10,157 bases of DNA from positions 4,694-14,850 of the forward strand of contig JAOZTQ010000012.1 in assembly GCA_029939085.1 (NCBI GenBank), read 5' to 3'. A program made the position numbers and the translations under genes. This DNA comes from Candidatus Nanopelagicales bacterium (GTDB taxonomy: Bacteria; Actinomycetota; Actinomycetes; S36-B12; GCA-2699445). Each line of letters opens with the position of its first letter. Position 1 is the first letter of the stretch. The notes beneath the pieces were generated by a model. It worked only from the letters and a program-made list of their open reading frames with translations, was not told where the DNA came from and searched no databases. Shown piece by piece: positions 1-5,962 of this stretch.

Positions 1-893
1 GGTTTGCTGCTGCTCTTCCACATGCGTTGCCGCCAGATGATGTAGTGAACGCCGTACTCTTTGGCATTCTCCATAAAATAGGCAGCAATTTCGTTACCCA
101 GCCCCACGTCTGAGCCGCCACCGCCATTGGGCATCATGATGTCAATCGCGCGACCACTCGGATGATCGGGGAAGGCGTCGTAGGGTCGCCAGCCGCCGAT
201 GTCTTTGATTTGAGGCCAGCGAACATTAACGTAGCGGCCTGCCAATACTGCATCGAACGTGCGTCGAAACTCTGACCAGGATGGGTAGATGCAGATGGGA
301 GAAATCGATTTAGTTTCTTGACATTTGTTTGTGAGCTTCGCCGTGCCAGGACCATCTTTTCGGCCGTTCCCGCTTTGTGACTTGAGCACTGCGCTGTAAG
401 CGGAGCGAAGTTCGCGACGCGCCTGCTGAACCTCTTTGGCGGCGGCGACCCCTAACTTGTTGGTGCGTCGAAGAGTTTCGGAGGCGTCGTCCCAACGATC
501 GCGCTGGTCGTCGGCGTAGTCGGCGACTTGCGACGCATTACGCAATGCGTCGGTGGGGTCATCTTCAGCAAAGAAGGAAGCGATTTCGACCAACTCCGAT
601 GGTCCACCGGTATAAGCTTCACGGGCTAGTTGGGCGAGTTTGGCGCGAGCGCGATCCAGTCGAAGACGATCTTTTTCGGCCCTTTGATCCAACTTCTCGA
701 CACGATCCTCGGCGGCTGAGAGATTTCGACGAGCTTTGCGCAGCTCACCTTTGGCTTGTGCAGCGGGTGTAGACACCGAGGATACTGTTGCAGTTTGTGC
801 CTTCGCGGGAACCTGTGCCGAAGCAGGGCTCGCAAGTGCGGTAGACCCGGCGAAAAGAGCGCAGAGAATCCCGCCAACAAGGGTGGTGCGCAT
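1..893 (-). CDS. Secreted coiled-coil protein with ARB_07466-like C-terminal domain (partial, C-terminus beyond left edge)
   Basis: The reading frame is open from ATG at 893 to the left edge, 297 codons, with GGAGG a few bases before the start. Residues 1-26 look like a Sec signal peptide: a basic start, a hydrophobic core, and cleavage after ASA at about 26. Residues about 48-100 and 125-172 are rich in charged and Ala/Leu residues and look like coiled coils, as at the N-terminus of actinobacterial NlpC/P60-type wall proteins. After a Gly/Lys linker, two cysteines (C191, C201) precede a domain with GGWRPYD and DHPSGRAID (residues 233-251), the signature I associate with ARB_07466-like C-terminal domains. 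The HPxGxAxD pattern resembles the metal-binding motif of M15/VanY peptidases, but enzyme activity is not established. A cell-envelope role outside the membrane is inferred. The frame has no stop and reads through IIWRQRMW near the edge, so only the last residues seem to be missing. Confidence 0.85.
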   Translation of the reverse strand, partial: MRTTLVGGILCALFAGSTALASPASAQVPAKAQTATVSSVSTPAAQAKGELRKARRNLSAAEDRVEKLDQRAEKDRLRLDRARAKLAQLAREAYTGGPSELVEIASFFAEDDPTDALRNASQVADYADDQRDRWDDASETLRRTNKLGVAAAKEVQQARRELRSAYSAVLKSQSGNGRKDGPGTAKLTNKCQETKSISPICIYPSWSEFRRTFDAVLAGRYVNVRWPQIKDIGGWRPYDAFPDHPSGRAIDIMMPNGGGGSDVGLGNEIAAYFMENAKEYGVHYIIWRQRMWKSSSK

Positions 894-1385
894 TTGTCCT
901 CCGAGACAGCCCGATGGGCTTCGGCCGAGTCGCTTTCGTTTGGGGGGTTGATGAACACCCTGGACCCGGCATCACATAAGATCAGGGGTTTAAGTCGTCG
1001 ACAGTAATTTCCGTAGTTCCTTTCGAGAGTAACCCGAAGAACAAAGGTTTTTGAGGGGAATTTGGGAGACCTGCGTCTCAGCCAATGAGATGATCTTTTA
1101 TGGCTATTTGACCCGAATAAATAAGGTTAAAGGCGATTTAATAGAACTGTTGACTTGTTCTGGGCCCGTATTCGCGGAGTTTGCGGACCCGGTTACATCG
1201 GCCTTTTCGTCTTTCAGTGCAGAGATCCACCACACGGTGAAGAACTCGCCAGCGACGAAAAATCAGCCAAAAACCATCGACTTGAACAGGCCGCGAAACT
1301 TTGTTGCGGACCACATGGCCTCGATCAGATGTCTTATGGCAGAGTCGTGACGTCCGTGATCAATCCGCATCCTTTCGGAGCAACT
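894..1385. other. Divergent intergenic region, 492 bp
   Basis: This spacer separates the secreted-protein gene (-) from the patatin gene (+) and must hold promoters for both. The most AT-rich part is about 1090-1150. TTGACC at 1108-1113 and TTGACT at 1150-1155 could be plus-strand -35 boxes, but neither has a good -10 box at normal spacing. Small hairpins occur at 907-919 (AGCCC/GGGCT, just before the Shine-Dalgarno of the minus gene), 1066-1079 (GAGAC-CTGC-GTCTC) and 1291-1309 (CCGC/GCGG ends). A plus-strand open frame runs into the patatin gene from 1155, but its product before 1386 looks like no known protein. I found no tRNA and no riboswitch motif I could recognise. A ydaO (c-di-AMP) element upstream of the wall-protein gene was looked for and not found. 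Confidence 0.6.
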
Positions 1386-2708
1386 ATGACCGTACGCACA
1401 TTTGGTAAGGCCATCAAAGGTCCTGTGGCCTATGTCTTGGCTGGTGGGGCATCTTATGGCTCGATGCAGGTGGGCATGTTGCGAGCTTTAGCGGGTACAG
1501 ATCTGCGGCCAGACTTCATCGTCGGTACCTCCGTAGGTTCGCTTAATGGCGGTGTGTTGGCTTACGACCCGGACTCCGCCGTCGACCGGCTCACTGAAGC
1601 ATGGACGAAGGTAAGCCGAGATGACATTTTCGGCAGCGTTTTGAAATCTGCAGTTGCGGCAGCATCGCTTAAAGGTGCACTAGTGAGTAGTGACGGCCTC
1701 CGAAAATTTCTCGAATCGACGACTCCCGCAAGAGACTTCGCCGACCTAAAAATTCCTCACACAGCGATGACCACGGACTTCGACACTGGGCTCCCGGTAC
1801 CTATCAAGGAGGGCGACCTGGTGTCGGCGTTACTTGCAAGTTCCGCTATCCCTGGTGTCTTTCCTGTTGTCAATCGTGATGGGCAGCGACTAGTTGACGG
1901 TGGGCTAGTTGCCAACGTTCCAATCGGTGAGGCCGTTGCGCAAGGGGCGGAAACCGTTGTGGTCCTCGACTGTGGTTTCACGGTGCTCGCCCAGCAGATG
2001 GTCGACGATTCGTTGATATCCAGGATCAACCGAACGGCGGCCATCGTGCTGTCGAACCAAGTGCGTCGAGATCTGGAAAAAGCAGAGGGCACCACCATCT
2101 TGTACCTTCCAGGACCTTGGCCAGCGGGGGTACGGCCAGACAATTTTTCCAAATCCGCTGAGCTCATCATGAAGGCGGAAATGATGGCTAAGGAATGGTT
2201 AGCCGAGGTAAAAATTGACGGACCAGGACGCTATGGTTCGGCTCCATCCGATTCGTTGGTAGCGACCAGCGAATCGATAACACCTGCGGCCGCGGACTTG
2301 GCCAAAGAAGCTGGAATCCCCGTTGATGAATCCAAGCCGGTTGCGGAAGTAGCGTCTGGCGTGGACGAGGGACAAACGGGGAGCAAGGTGGTGAAAGCTG
2401 GGCAGCAGATTGTGAATGTCGCGAAGTCGGTGACCGGTAGTTCGGACAGCGGTAAGGGCAAAGAAGATGAAGACCTCGCCACAAAAGATGAGCCAAAGAA
2501 GTCAGCGAAGTCCCAAGTTGTCGATGCGGATGACACGCCTGTGGACTCGGGTGACGAAAAATCCGGTAACGCGGTGGTCAGCGCGGGAAAGCAGTTGGTA
2601 AATAAGGCGAAGTCAGTGGCAACTGGTTCAAACGGTGAGCCCGGGGCCGCCGAAGCCGAGGACGAACAAGTAGACAGTAAATCCACGACGGAACAACGGG
2701 ACTCGTGA
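1386..2708 (+). CDS. Patatin-like phospholipase family protein with acidic repeat-bearing tail
   Basis: A 440-residue serine hydrolase of the patatin family, whose members cleave acyl esters of phospholipids or other lipids with a Ser-Asp dyad. All the expected parts are visible: the glycine-rich oxyanion loop GGASYGS (20-26), the nucleophile elbow GTSVGS (47-52, Ser49), and the catalytic Asp in DGGLVANVP (171-179). The catalytic domain ends at about residue 275. There is no signal peptide, so it is probably cytosolic or membrane-peripheral. Residues about 285-440 are an Asp/Glu/Ser/Lys-rich, probably disordered tail containing two copies of a VVxAGxQxVNxAKSVxxGS-like segment. The frame stays open upstream to 1155, but ATG 1386 was chosen because the preceding GGAG is well spaced and the patatin fold starts about 13 residues later. 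GTG 1348 is a less likely alternative start. The natural substrate cannot be told. Confidence 0.9.
   Translation: MTVRTFGKAIKGPVAYVLAGGASYGSMQVGMLRALAGTDLRPDFIVGTSVGSLNGGVLAYDPDSAVDRLTEAWTKVSRDDIFGSVLKSAVAAASLKGALVSSDGLRKFLESTTPARDFADLKIPHTAMTTDFDTGLPVPIKEGDLVSALLASSAIPGVFPVVNRDGQRLVDGGLVANVPIGEAVAQGAETVVVLDCGFTVLAQQMVDDSLISRINRTAAIVLSNQVRRDLEKAEGTTILYLPGPWPAGVRPDNFSKSAELIMKAEMMAKEWLAEVKIDGPGRYGSAPSDSLVATSESITPAAADLAKEAGIPVDESKPVAEVASGVDEGQTGSKVVKAGQQIVNVAKSVTGSSDSGKGKEDEDLATKDEPKKSAKSQVVDADDTPVDSGDEKSGNAVVSAGKQLVNKAKSVATGSNGEPGAAEAEDEQVDSKSTTEQRDS
2382..2633 (+). repeat. Two-copy degenerate repeat in the patatin tail
   Basis: Codons 333-354 (2382-2447) and 395-416 (2568-2633) encode related 22-residue segments, SKVVKAGQQIVNVAKSVTGS and NAVVSAGKQLVNKAKSVATGS. 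They share VV-AG-Q-VN-AKSV, with small residues at the end. Each could form a short amphipathic helix, and they are separated by about 40 acidic, Ser/Lys-rich residues. The protein similarity is clear and the DNA similarity is partial, which suggests an old duplication. A membrane- or partner-binding role is only a guess. Confidence 0.7.
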
Positions 2709-2716
2709 GGAGCCCG

Positions 2717-3001
2717 CTAACCAAAGATTGCCGTTGCGGCAGCCAGTAAGAGCAGACCTAAAGCCAGCGCAGCCGGCTCCCAACTCGCAGGTCGAACTGA
2801 TTCGCGTAGGACAAGTTGTCGTCGGTAAATCGGGATTAGGCAAAACAAGCAGATAACCGCCGCTATTGCCGCCTCCGTAACTTGTCCTCGAGTAATCATG
2901 TCCAGGGCACCGATACCTGCCACAGTAATGAGCAGGATCAACGTTCGGCGCCAGGAAAGTCGGGTTCGATCGGCTTGAGTTTCCGGCGTAGAAATACTCA
3001 T
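2717..3001 (-). CDS. Small DUF202 family membrane protein
   Basis: A 94-residue protein with the DUF202 signature DRTRLSWRRT at residues 11-20 (family pattern: acidic residue, RTxLxxxRT). Three hydrophobic segments follow at about 21-37, 42-58 and 76-92. The family is of unknown function and sits in the cytoplasmic membrane. Its ATG overlaps the stop codon of the upstream DUF202 gene (ATGA at 2998-3001), and it lacks a strong Shine-Dalgarno of its own, so translation is probably coupled. Its stop codon lies 8 bases from that of the convergent patatin gene, and no terminator fits in the gap. Confidence 0.85.
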   Translation of the reverse strand: MSISTPETQADRTRLSWRRTLILLITVAGIGALDMITRGQVTEAAIAAVICLFCLIPIYRRQLVLRESVRPASWEPAALALGLLLLAAATAIFG

Positions 3002-3351
3002 AGCAGAATCACCAGCGCCAACCCCGCCGCTAAAAACACCATTCCAACCGCTAAGACGATCGCCGCGCGCTGCACGGGAAGCGGTTCGCCTCGGCGCATA
3101 GCCTGCTGAACCTTACGCCAATGCTGAAAAGCAACCAGCGGAAGTAAACCGCCCAACAGTGTGGCAACAAGTCCAACTTCCCGAGCGAGCGGCCAATCCG
3201 GACCAATGATGTTCTCTAGCGCCGCGAGACCAACTCCACCCGCAATCAATGCCAATGCCGTGCGAATCCACGAAAGATAAGTCCTTTCATTGGCAAGTGT
3301 GAATCGGTAATCAGGTTCTACTTCTTCTACTTCGGTCGTCGGCTCACTCAT
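2998..3351 (-). CDS. DUF202 family (YidH-like) membrane protein
   Basis: A 117-residue protein with an acidic N-terminus (1-14), then the DUF202 signature NERTYLSWIRTALALIAGG (21-39). Hydrophobic segments lie at about 30-46, 57-76 and 95-116, giving three predicted membrane spans. YidH-like proteins are widespread in bacteria and have no established function. It forms a two-gene operon with the shorter DUF202 protein through a 4-base overlap. The ATG at 3351 has only a poor Shine-Dalgarno, so translation may be leaderless or coupled to something upstream. The gene starts 219 bases after the kinase stop codon, so it may be cotranscribed with the kinase or have its own promoter. Confidence 0.88.
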   Translation of the reverse strand: MSEPTTEVEEVEPDYRFTLANERTYLSWIRTALALIAGGVGLAALENIIGPDWPLAREVGLVATLLGGLLPLVAFQHWRKVQQAMRRGEPLPVQRAAIVLAVGMVFLAAGLALVILL

Positions 3352-3595
3352 GGTCGCACCCGAAGTGTTCGGTAGCGATCATTGACGCAGCGAAGAGCTT
3401 CGCAACGTTATGTTGAGCAAAGCGCATAAGGTCAGGATGCCGCGAACTTGCTAAGTTCGCCCGCACTTCGCGAGGACTGAAGCGAGTCACCCGATTAAGA
3501 GCCCGCTCAATACTTACTGTGTTCGGGGCGACTATCGCAGATTTTGCACAGGACCCTGAAGTCAGCTGCCTCAGACTCCGAGTAGCCCTCGGCAA
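3344..3595 (-). CDS. Doubtful small ORF between the kinase and DUF202 genes
   Basis: An 83-codon frame that would start at TTG 3595, with GGAG five bases before it, overlapping the 3' end of the kinase gene by 25 bases. It ends in TGA overlapping the DUF202 start by 8 bases. The product is basic in its first half, matches no family I recognise, and has no membrane segment or signal peptide. In its favour are the Shine-Dalgarno, the operon-like overlaps at both ends and the poor ribosome site of the next gene. Against it are the rare start codon, the lack of recognisable homology, and a perfect inverted repeat inside it. It may be just the intergenic spacer. Confidence 0.22.
   Translation of the reverse strand: MPRATRSLRQLTSGSCAKSAIVAPNTVSIERALNRVTRFSPREVRANLASSRHPDLMRFAQHNVAKLFAASMIATEHFGCDHE
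3442..3460. repeat. Perfect 8-bp inverted repeat with 3-base loop
   Basis: GCGAACTT-GCT-AAGTTCGC is a perfect stem in the spacer between the kinase stop (3571) and the DUF202 start (3351). On the minus strand it is followed by a mixed-sequence stretch with no T-run, so it is not a standard intrinsic terminator. It could be a DNA operator for a dimeric regulator, or an RNA hairpin that ends or protects the kinase transcript. Confidence 0.5.
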
Positions 3596-4638
3596 CGTTG
3601 CTCCAGGTATTGGCTGTACCGCCAGAACTCAGCAAAAGCGGGATTCTGGGTCTGTCCGTGATGGTAGCGGTAGTAAATCTGCTGCACGATGACGGCGATC
3701 CGGAATAGCCCGTAGGCCTCATAGAACAACCAATTGTCGGTAGGCAGTTGCATGGCATCGCAGTACCGCTGGACAAACTCGTCACGTGTCAGCATGCCAG
3801 GAAGATGAGTCGGCTGTCTCCGCGCGAGTTGCATGCCTGGGTCATCGTCTGCTTGCACCCAATAAGCCATGCTGTTGCCAAGATCCATTAACGGGTCACC
3901 GACTGTCGCCAGTTCCCAATCCAAGACTCCAATGATCTCGAATGTATCCGGATCCAGAACCAAGTTGTCCAGACGAAAGTCACCATGGATGAGGCATGCA
4001 CCGACGTCGGCTGGTTCATTGGCAGAAAGCCAAGACATGACGGTGTGAAAGTCAGGCACATTCTCGGTTTGTGCAGCGCGGTAGCGGTCAGACCAACCTG
4101 TTATTTGACGATGAACGTAACCGGGTCCTCGACCAAGAGATGTCAATCCAGCCCCATCAACATCAACCTGATGAAGCTTTATCAAAGTGTCCGCCGTGGC
4201 CTCACTCAGTGTGCGAGCAGCTTCCGTTGTGAGTGAGAGATCGGCTGGAGGATCTCGGCGAAGAATTGTTCCGGGTATCCGCTCCATGACATAGAAATCG
4301 TCACCAAGGACTTCCGAATCGGTGCACAACGCAAGAACCTTGGGCGCCAGCGGAAAGGACGGCCGCAGGCGTTGCTGAACTTCGAATTCCCGCACCATGT
4401 CATGAGCCGAACGCGCCTTAGTTCCCGCCGGAGGACGCCGCAGGATTAAATCTTGTTCTGGATAAGTGAGCGAGTAGGTCAGATTTGATGCTCCGCCTGG
4501 GAACTGGCCGACTTCGGGTGCCGAGTCGGGTAGATCGGGGATTTGGCGGCGCAACCACGAGTGGACGCGGTCAACATCGAAGGAGTCATCGCTGCGAACC
4601 GGCCGTGAAGAATCGAGTGCCTTTCCTCCCGACGTCAC
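3571..4638 (-). CDS. APH-fold phosphotransferase, ACAD10/11 kinase-domain type
   Basis: A 355-residue kinase of the aminoglycoside/choline phosphotransferase fold. The ATP-binding N-lobe includes FPGGASNLTY (46-55) and LILRRPP with a conserved basic residue. The catalytic loop is HGDFRLDN (218-225, catalytic Asp220), and the metal-binding Asp240 lies in LDWELATVGDPLMDLG. This long GDPLxDLG form is typical of kinases paired with acyl-CoA dehydrogenases, not of antibiotic-resistance enzymes. In animals ACAD10/11 fuse the two activities, and in Pseudomonas the levulinate pathway uses a separate kinase to phosphorylate 4-hydroxyacyl-CoA. A hydroxyacyl-CoA substrate here is inferred from that. The start is GTG at 4638, overlapping the dehydrogenase stop by 4 bases (GTGA), with GGAG upstream. 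A strong GGAGGA lies just inside the gene, but no in-frame start follows it closely. Probably cytosolic. Confidence 0.88.
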   Translation of the reverse strand: MTSGGKALDSSRPVRSDDSFDVDRVHSWLRRQIPDLPDSAPEVGQFPGGASNLTYSLTYPEQDLILRRPPAGTKARSAHDMVREFEVQQRLRPSFPLAPKVLALCTDSEVLGDDFYVMERIPGTILRRDPPADLSLTTEAARTLSEATADTLIKLHQVDVDGAGLTSLGRGPGYVHRQITGWSDRYRAAQTENVPDFHTVMSWLSANEPADVGACLIHGDFRLDNLVLDPDTFEIIGVLDWELATVGDPLMDLGNSMAYWVQADDDPGMQLARRQPTHLPGMLTRDEFVQRYCDAMQLPTDNWLFYEAYGLFRIAVIVQQIYYRYHHGQTQNPAFAEFWRYSQYLEQRCRGLLGV

Positions 4639-5849
4639 TTGCGCTCCGGTTCGTATTTTCGAAGCTCTTCTCGCGCGACCATCCCTAGGTGCACTTCATC
4701 AGGTCCGTCAGCTAGCCGCAATGAACGAGCACCTGCATACATCTCAGCTAAGGGGAAGTCGTTGCTGAGTCCGCCACCGCCGTGTAGCTGAATCGCCATA
4801 TCGATCACGTCGGCCGTCATCTTGGGCACAACAGCTTTGATGGCGGAAACCTCGTATCGAGCGCCAGCCACACCTTCTTGATCCAGTAACCATGCGGTGC
4901 GTAAGACCAGCAGTCTCGCTTGATCAATGTTGAGCCTTGCCTGCGCTATTCGCTCTCGATTGCCACCTAGGTTTGCGATTGGCTTTCCAAAGGCGGTGCG
5001 GGACAGTGCGCGTTCACAGGCGAGCTTTAGTGCCTCTTCCGCCATACCGATGAGTCGCATACAGTGATGGATTCGTCCTGGACCTAAACGTCCTTGGGCG
5101 ATCTCGAAGCCACGACCTGGGCCACTGATGAAGTTCGACACTGGCAGTCGAACGTCCCGAAACTGAACTTCACCGTGCCCATACGGTTCGTCATACATTC
5201 CGAAAACGGGCAACAGTCGAGTGACGGTAACTCCCGGCGAATCAAGAGGGACCAAGACCATGGAATGGCGGCGGTATTTGTGGGCTTCAGGATCGGTAAG
5301 AGCCATCACAATCAGGAACCTGCAATTCGGGTGACCCACCCCAGAACTCCACCATTTCGTTCCATTGATGACGACCTGATCGCCGTCGACGGTCGCCGTG
5401 GCCGCCATATTGCTGGCGTCGGAGGAAGCCACATCCGGTTCGGTCATGCAGAAAGCTGAACGAATCTCACCGGCCAACAACGGCTGCAACCATTCCTGCT
5501 GTTGCTGCTCACTGCCGTAAGCGACCAGTACCTCGGCATTTCCGGTATCCGGGGCGTTGCAGTTGAAGATTTCCGGTGCCAGCGGCATCAAGCGGCCGGT
5601 GGCCTCGGCGATTGGGGCGTAATCGAGATTTGAAAGCCCCGGTCCGAACTCTGGATTCGGTAGGAATAAATTCCACAGTCCTGACTGCCGAGCTTCATAC
5701 TTCAGTTCGTCCACTAGCTTCAAGGCTGCATCTCGATCGGATGTCAACAGATTGCGATAGTCAGCTGATGCGGGTCTGATCCGGTGCTCGATGAACTCAT
5801 GTGCGCGGACGAGGTAGTCGGTAGCTCGCTCGGAATGCTGAAAGTCCAT
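4635..5849 (-). CDS. Acyl-CoA dehydrogenase, ACAD10/11-like
   Basis: A 404-residue FAD-dependent acyl-CoA dehydrogenase of normal length. The family's parts appear in order: helical N-domain (1-130), the flavin-site strand FCMTEPDVASSD (133-144), the middle beta-domain with INGTKWWSSGVG (161-172), and the C-terminal helical domain with RTAFGKPI (284-291) and QLHGGGG (354-360). The C-terminal RLADGPDEVH (378-387) puts Asp381 where many family members have the catalytic Glu of an EGT motif. This is the pattern I associate with ACAD10/11-type enzymes. It is the first gene of a coupled pair with the APH-fold kinase, which supports joint action on hydroxyacyl-CoAs. The frame is open to 5984, but ATG 5849 was chosen for the strong GGAGGGAGG before it and because the helical domain starts right after it. 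Cytosolic. Confidence 0.92.
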   Translation of the reverse strand: MDFQHSERATDYLVRAHEFIEHRIRPASADYRNLLTSDRDAALKLVDELKYEARQSGLWNLFLPNPEFGPGLSNLDYAPIAEATGRLMPLAPEIFNCNAPDTGNAEVLVAYGSEQQQQEWLQPLLAGEIRSAFCMTEPDVASSDASNMAATATVDGDQVVINGTKWWSSGVGHPNCRFLIVMALTDPEAHKYRRHSMVLVPLDSPGVTVTRLLPVFGMYDEPYGHGEVQFRDVRLPVSNFISGPGRGFEIAQGRLGPGRIHHCMRLIGMAEEALKLACERALSRTAFGKPIANLGGNRERIAQARLNIDQARLLVLRTAWLLDQEGVAGARYEVSAIKAVVPKMTADVIDMAIQLHGGGGLSNDFPLAEMYAGARSLRLADGPDEVHLGMVAREELRKYEPERK

Positions 5850-5962
5850 GGCCCTCCCTCCACTTTCTGGGTATGAGCCTACTCTGGCGGCAGACTGATC
5901 CGAATGGGTGTGGCAAGGCGGATTTTTCTGCGCAAATGGCGGTCGCGGGATACAGTTCCCGA
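5850..5962. promoter_or_regulatory. Divergent promoter region of the dehydrogenase pair and cydAB
   Basis: These 113 bases separate two divergent operons and must carry at least the minus promoter, and probably the cydA promoter as well. The minus-strand Shine-Dalgarno GGAGGGAGG is clear. Just before the cydA start, CGGGA (5946-5950) and TCCCG (5957-5961) form a 5-bp stem with a 6-base loop that ends one base before the GTG. I found no clear -35/-10 pair and no Rex-type (TGTGA-TCACA) operator, although Rex controls cyd operons in some actinobacteria. Confidence 0.4.

Noticed and set aside
990..1020. ECF-sigma promoter (GGAAC on the minus strand, 5' of the secreted-protein gene)
   Set aside because: A GGAAC is present at about 1016-1020, but no GTT/GTC -10 element lies at the expected 16-18 base spacing.
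894..1150. ydaO-type c-di-AMP riboswitch upstream of the secreted wall-protein gene
   Set aside because: Such riboswitches often precede actinobacterial wall-hydrolase genes, but the conserved core blocks of the motif are not found on the minus strand.
1155..1385. N-terminal extension of the patatin by 77 residues
   Set aside because: The frame is open, but the product has no recognisable domain, and ATG 1386 has a good GGAG site right before the conserved fold.
1386..2708. CapV-type patatin effector of a CBASS defence system
   Set aside because: No CD-NTase or accessory defence gene lies near it, and the neighbours are housekeeping and membrane genes.
3571..4638. Aminoglycoside resistance gene
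   Set aside because: The APH fold is broad. The sequence pattern and the coupled acyl-CoA dehydrogenase point to the ACAD10/11 kinase group instead.
5873..5962. cydA start at ATG 5873 or ATG 5936
   Set aside because: The extra residues do not match CydA N-termini. GTG 5963 lines up with the mycobacterial start, although 5936 cannot be fully excluded.
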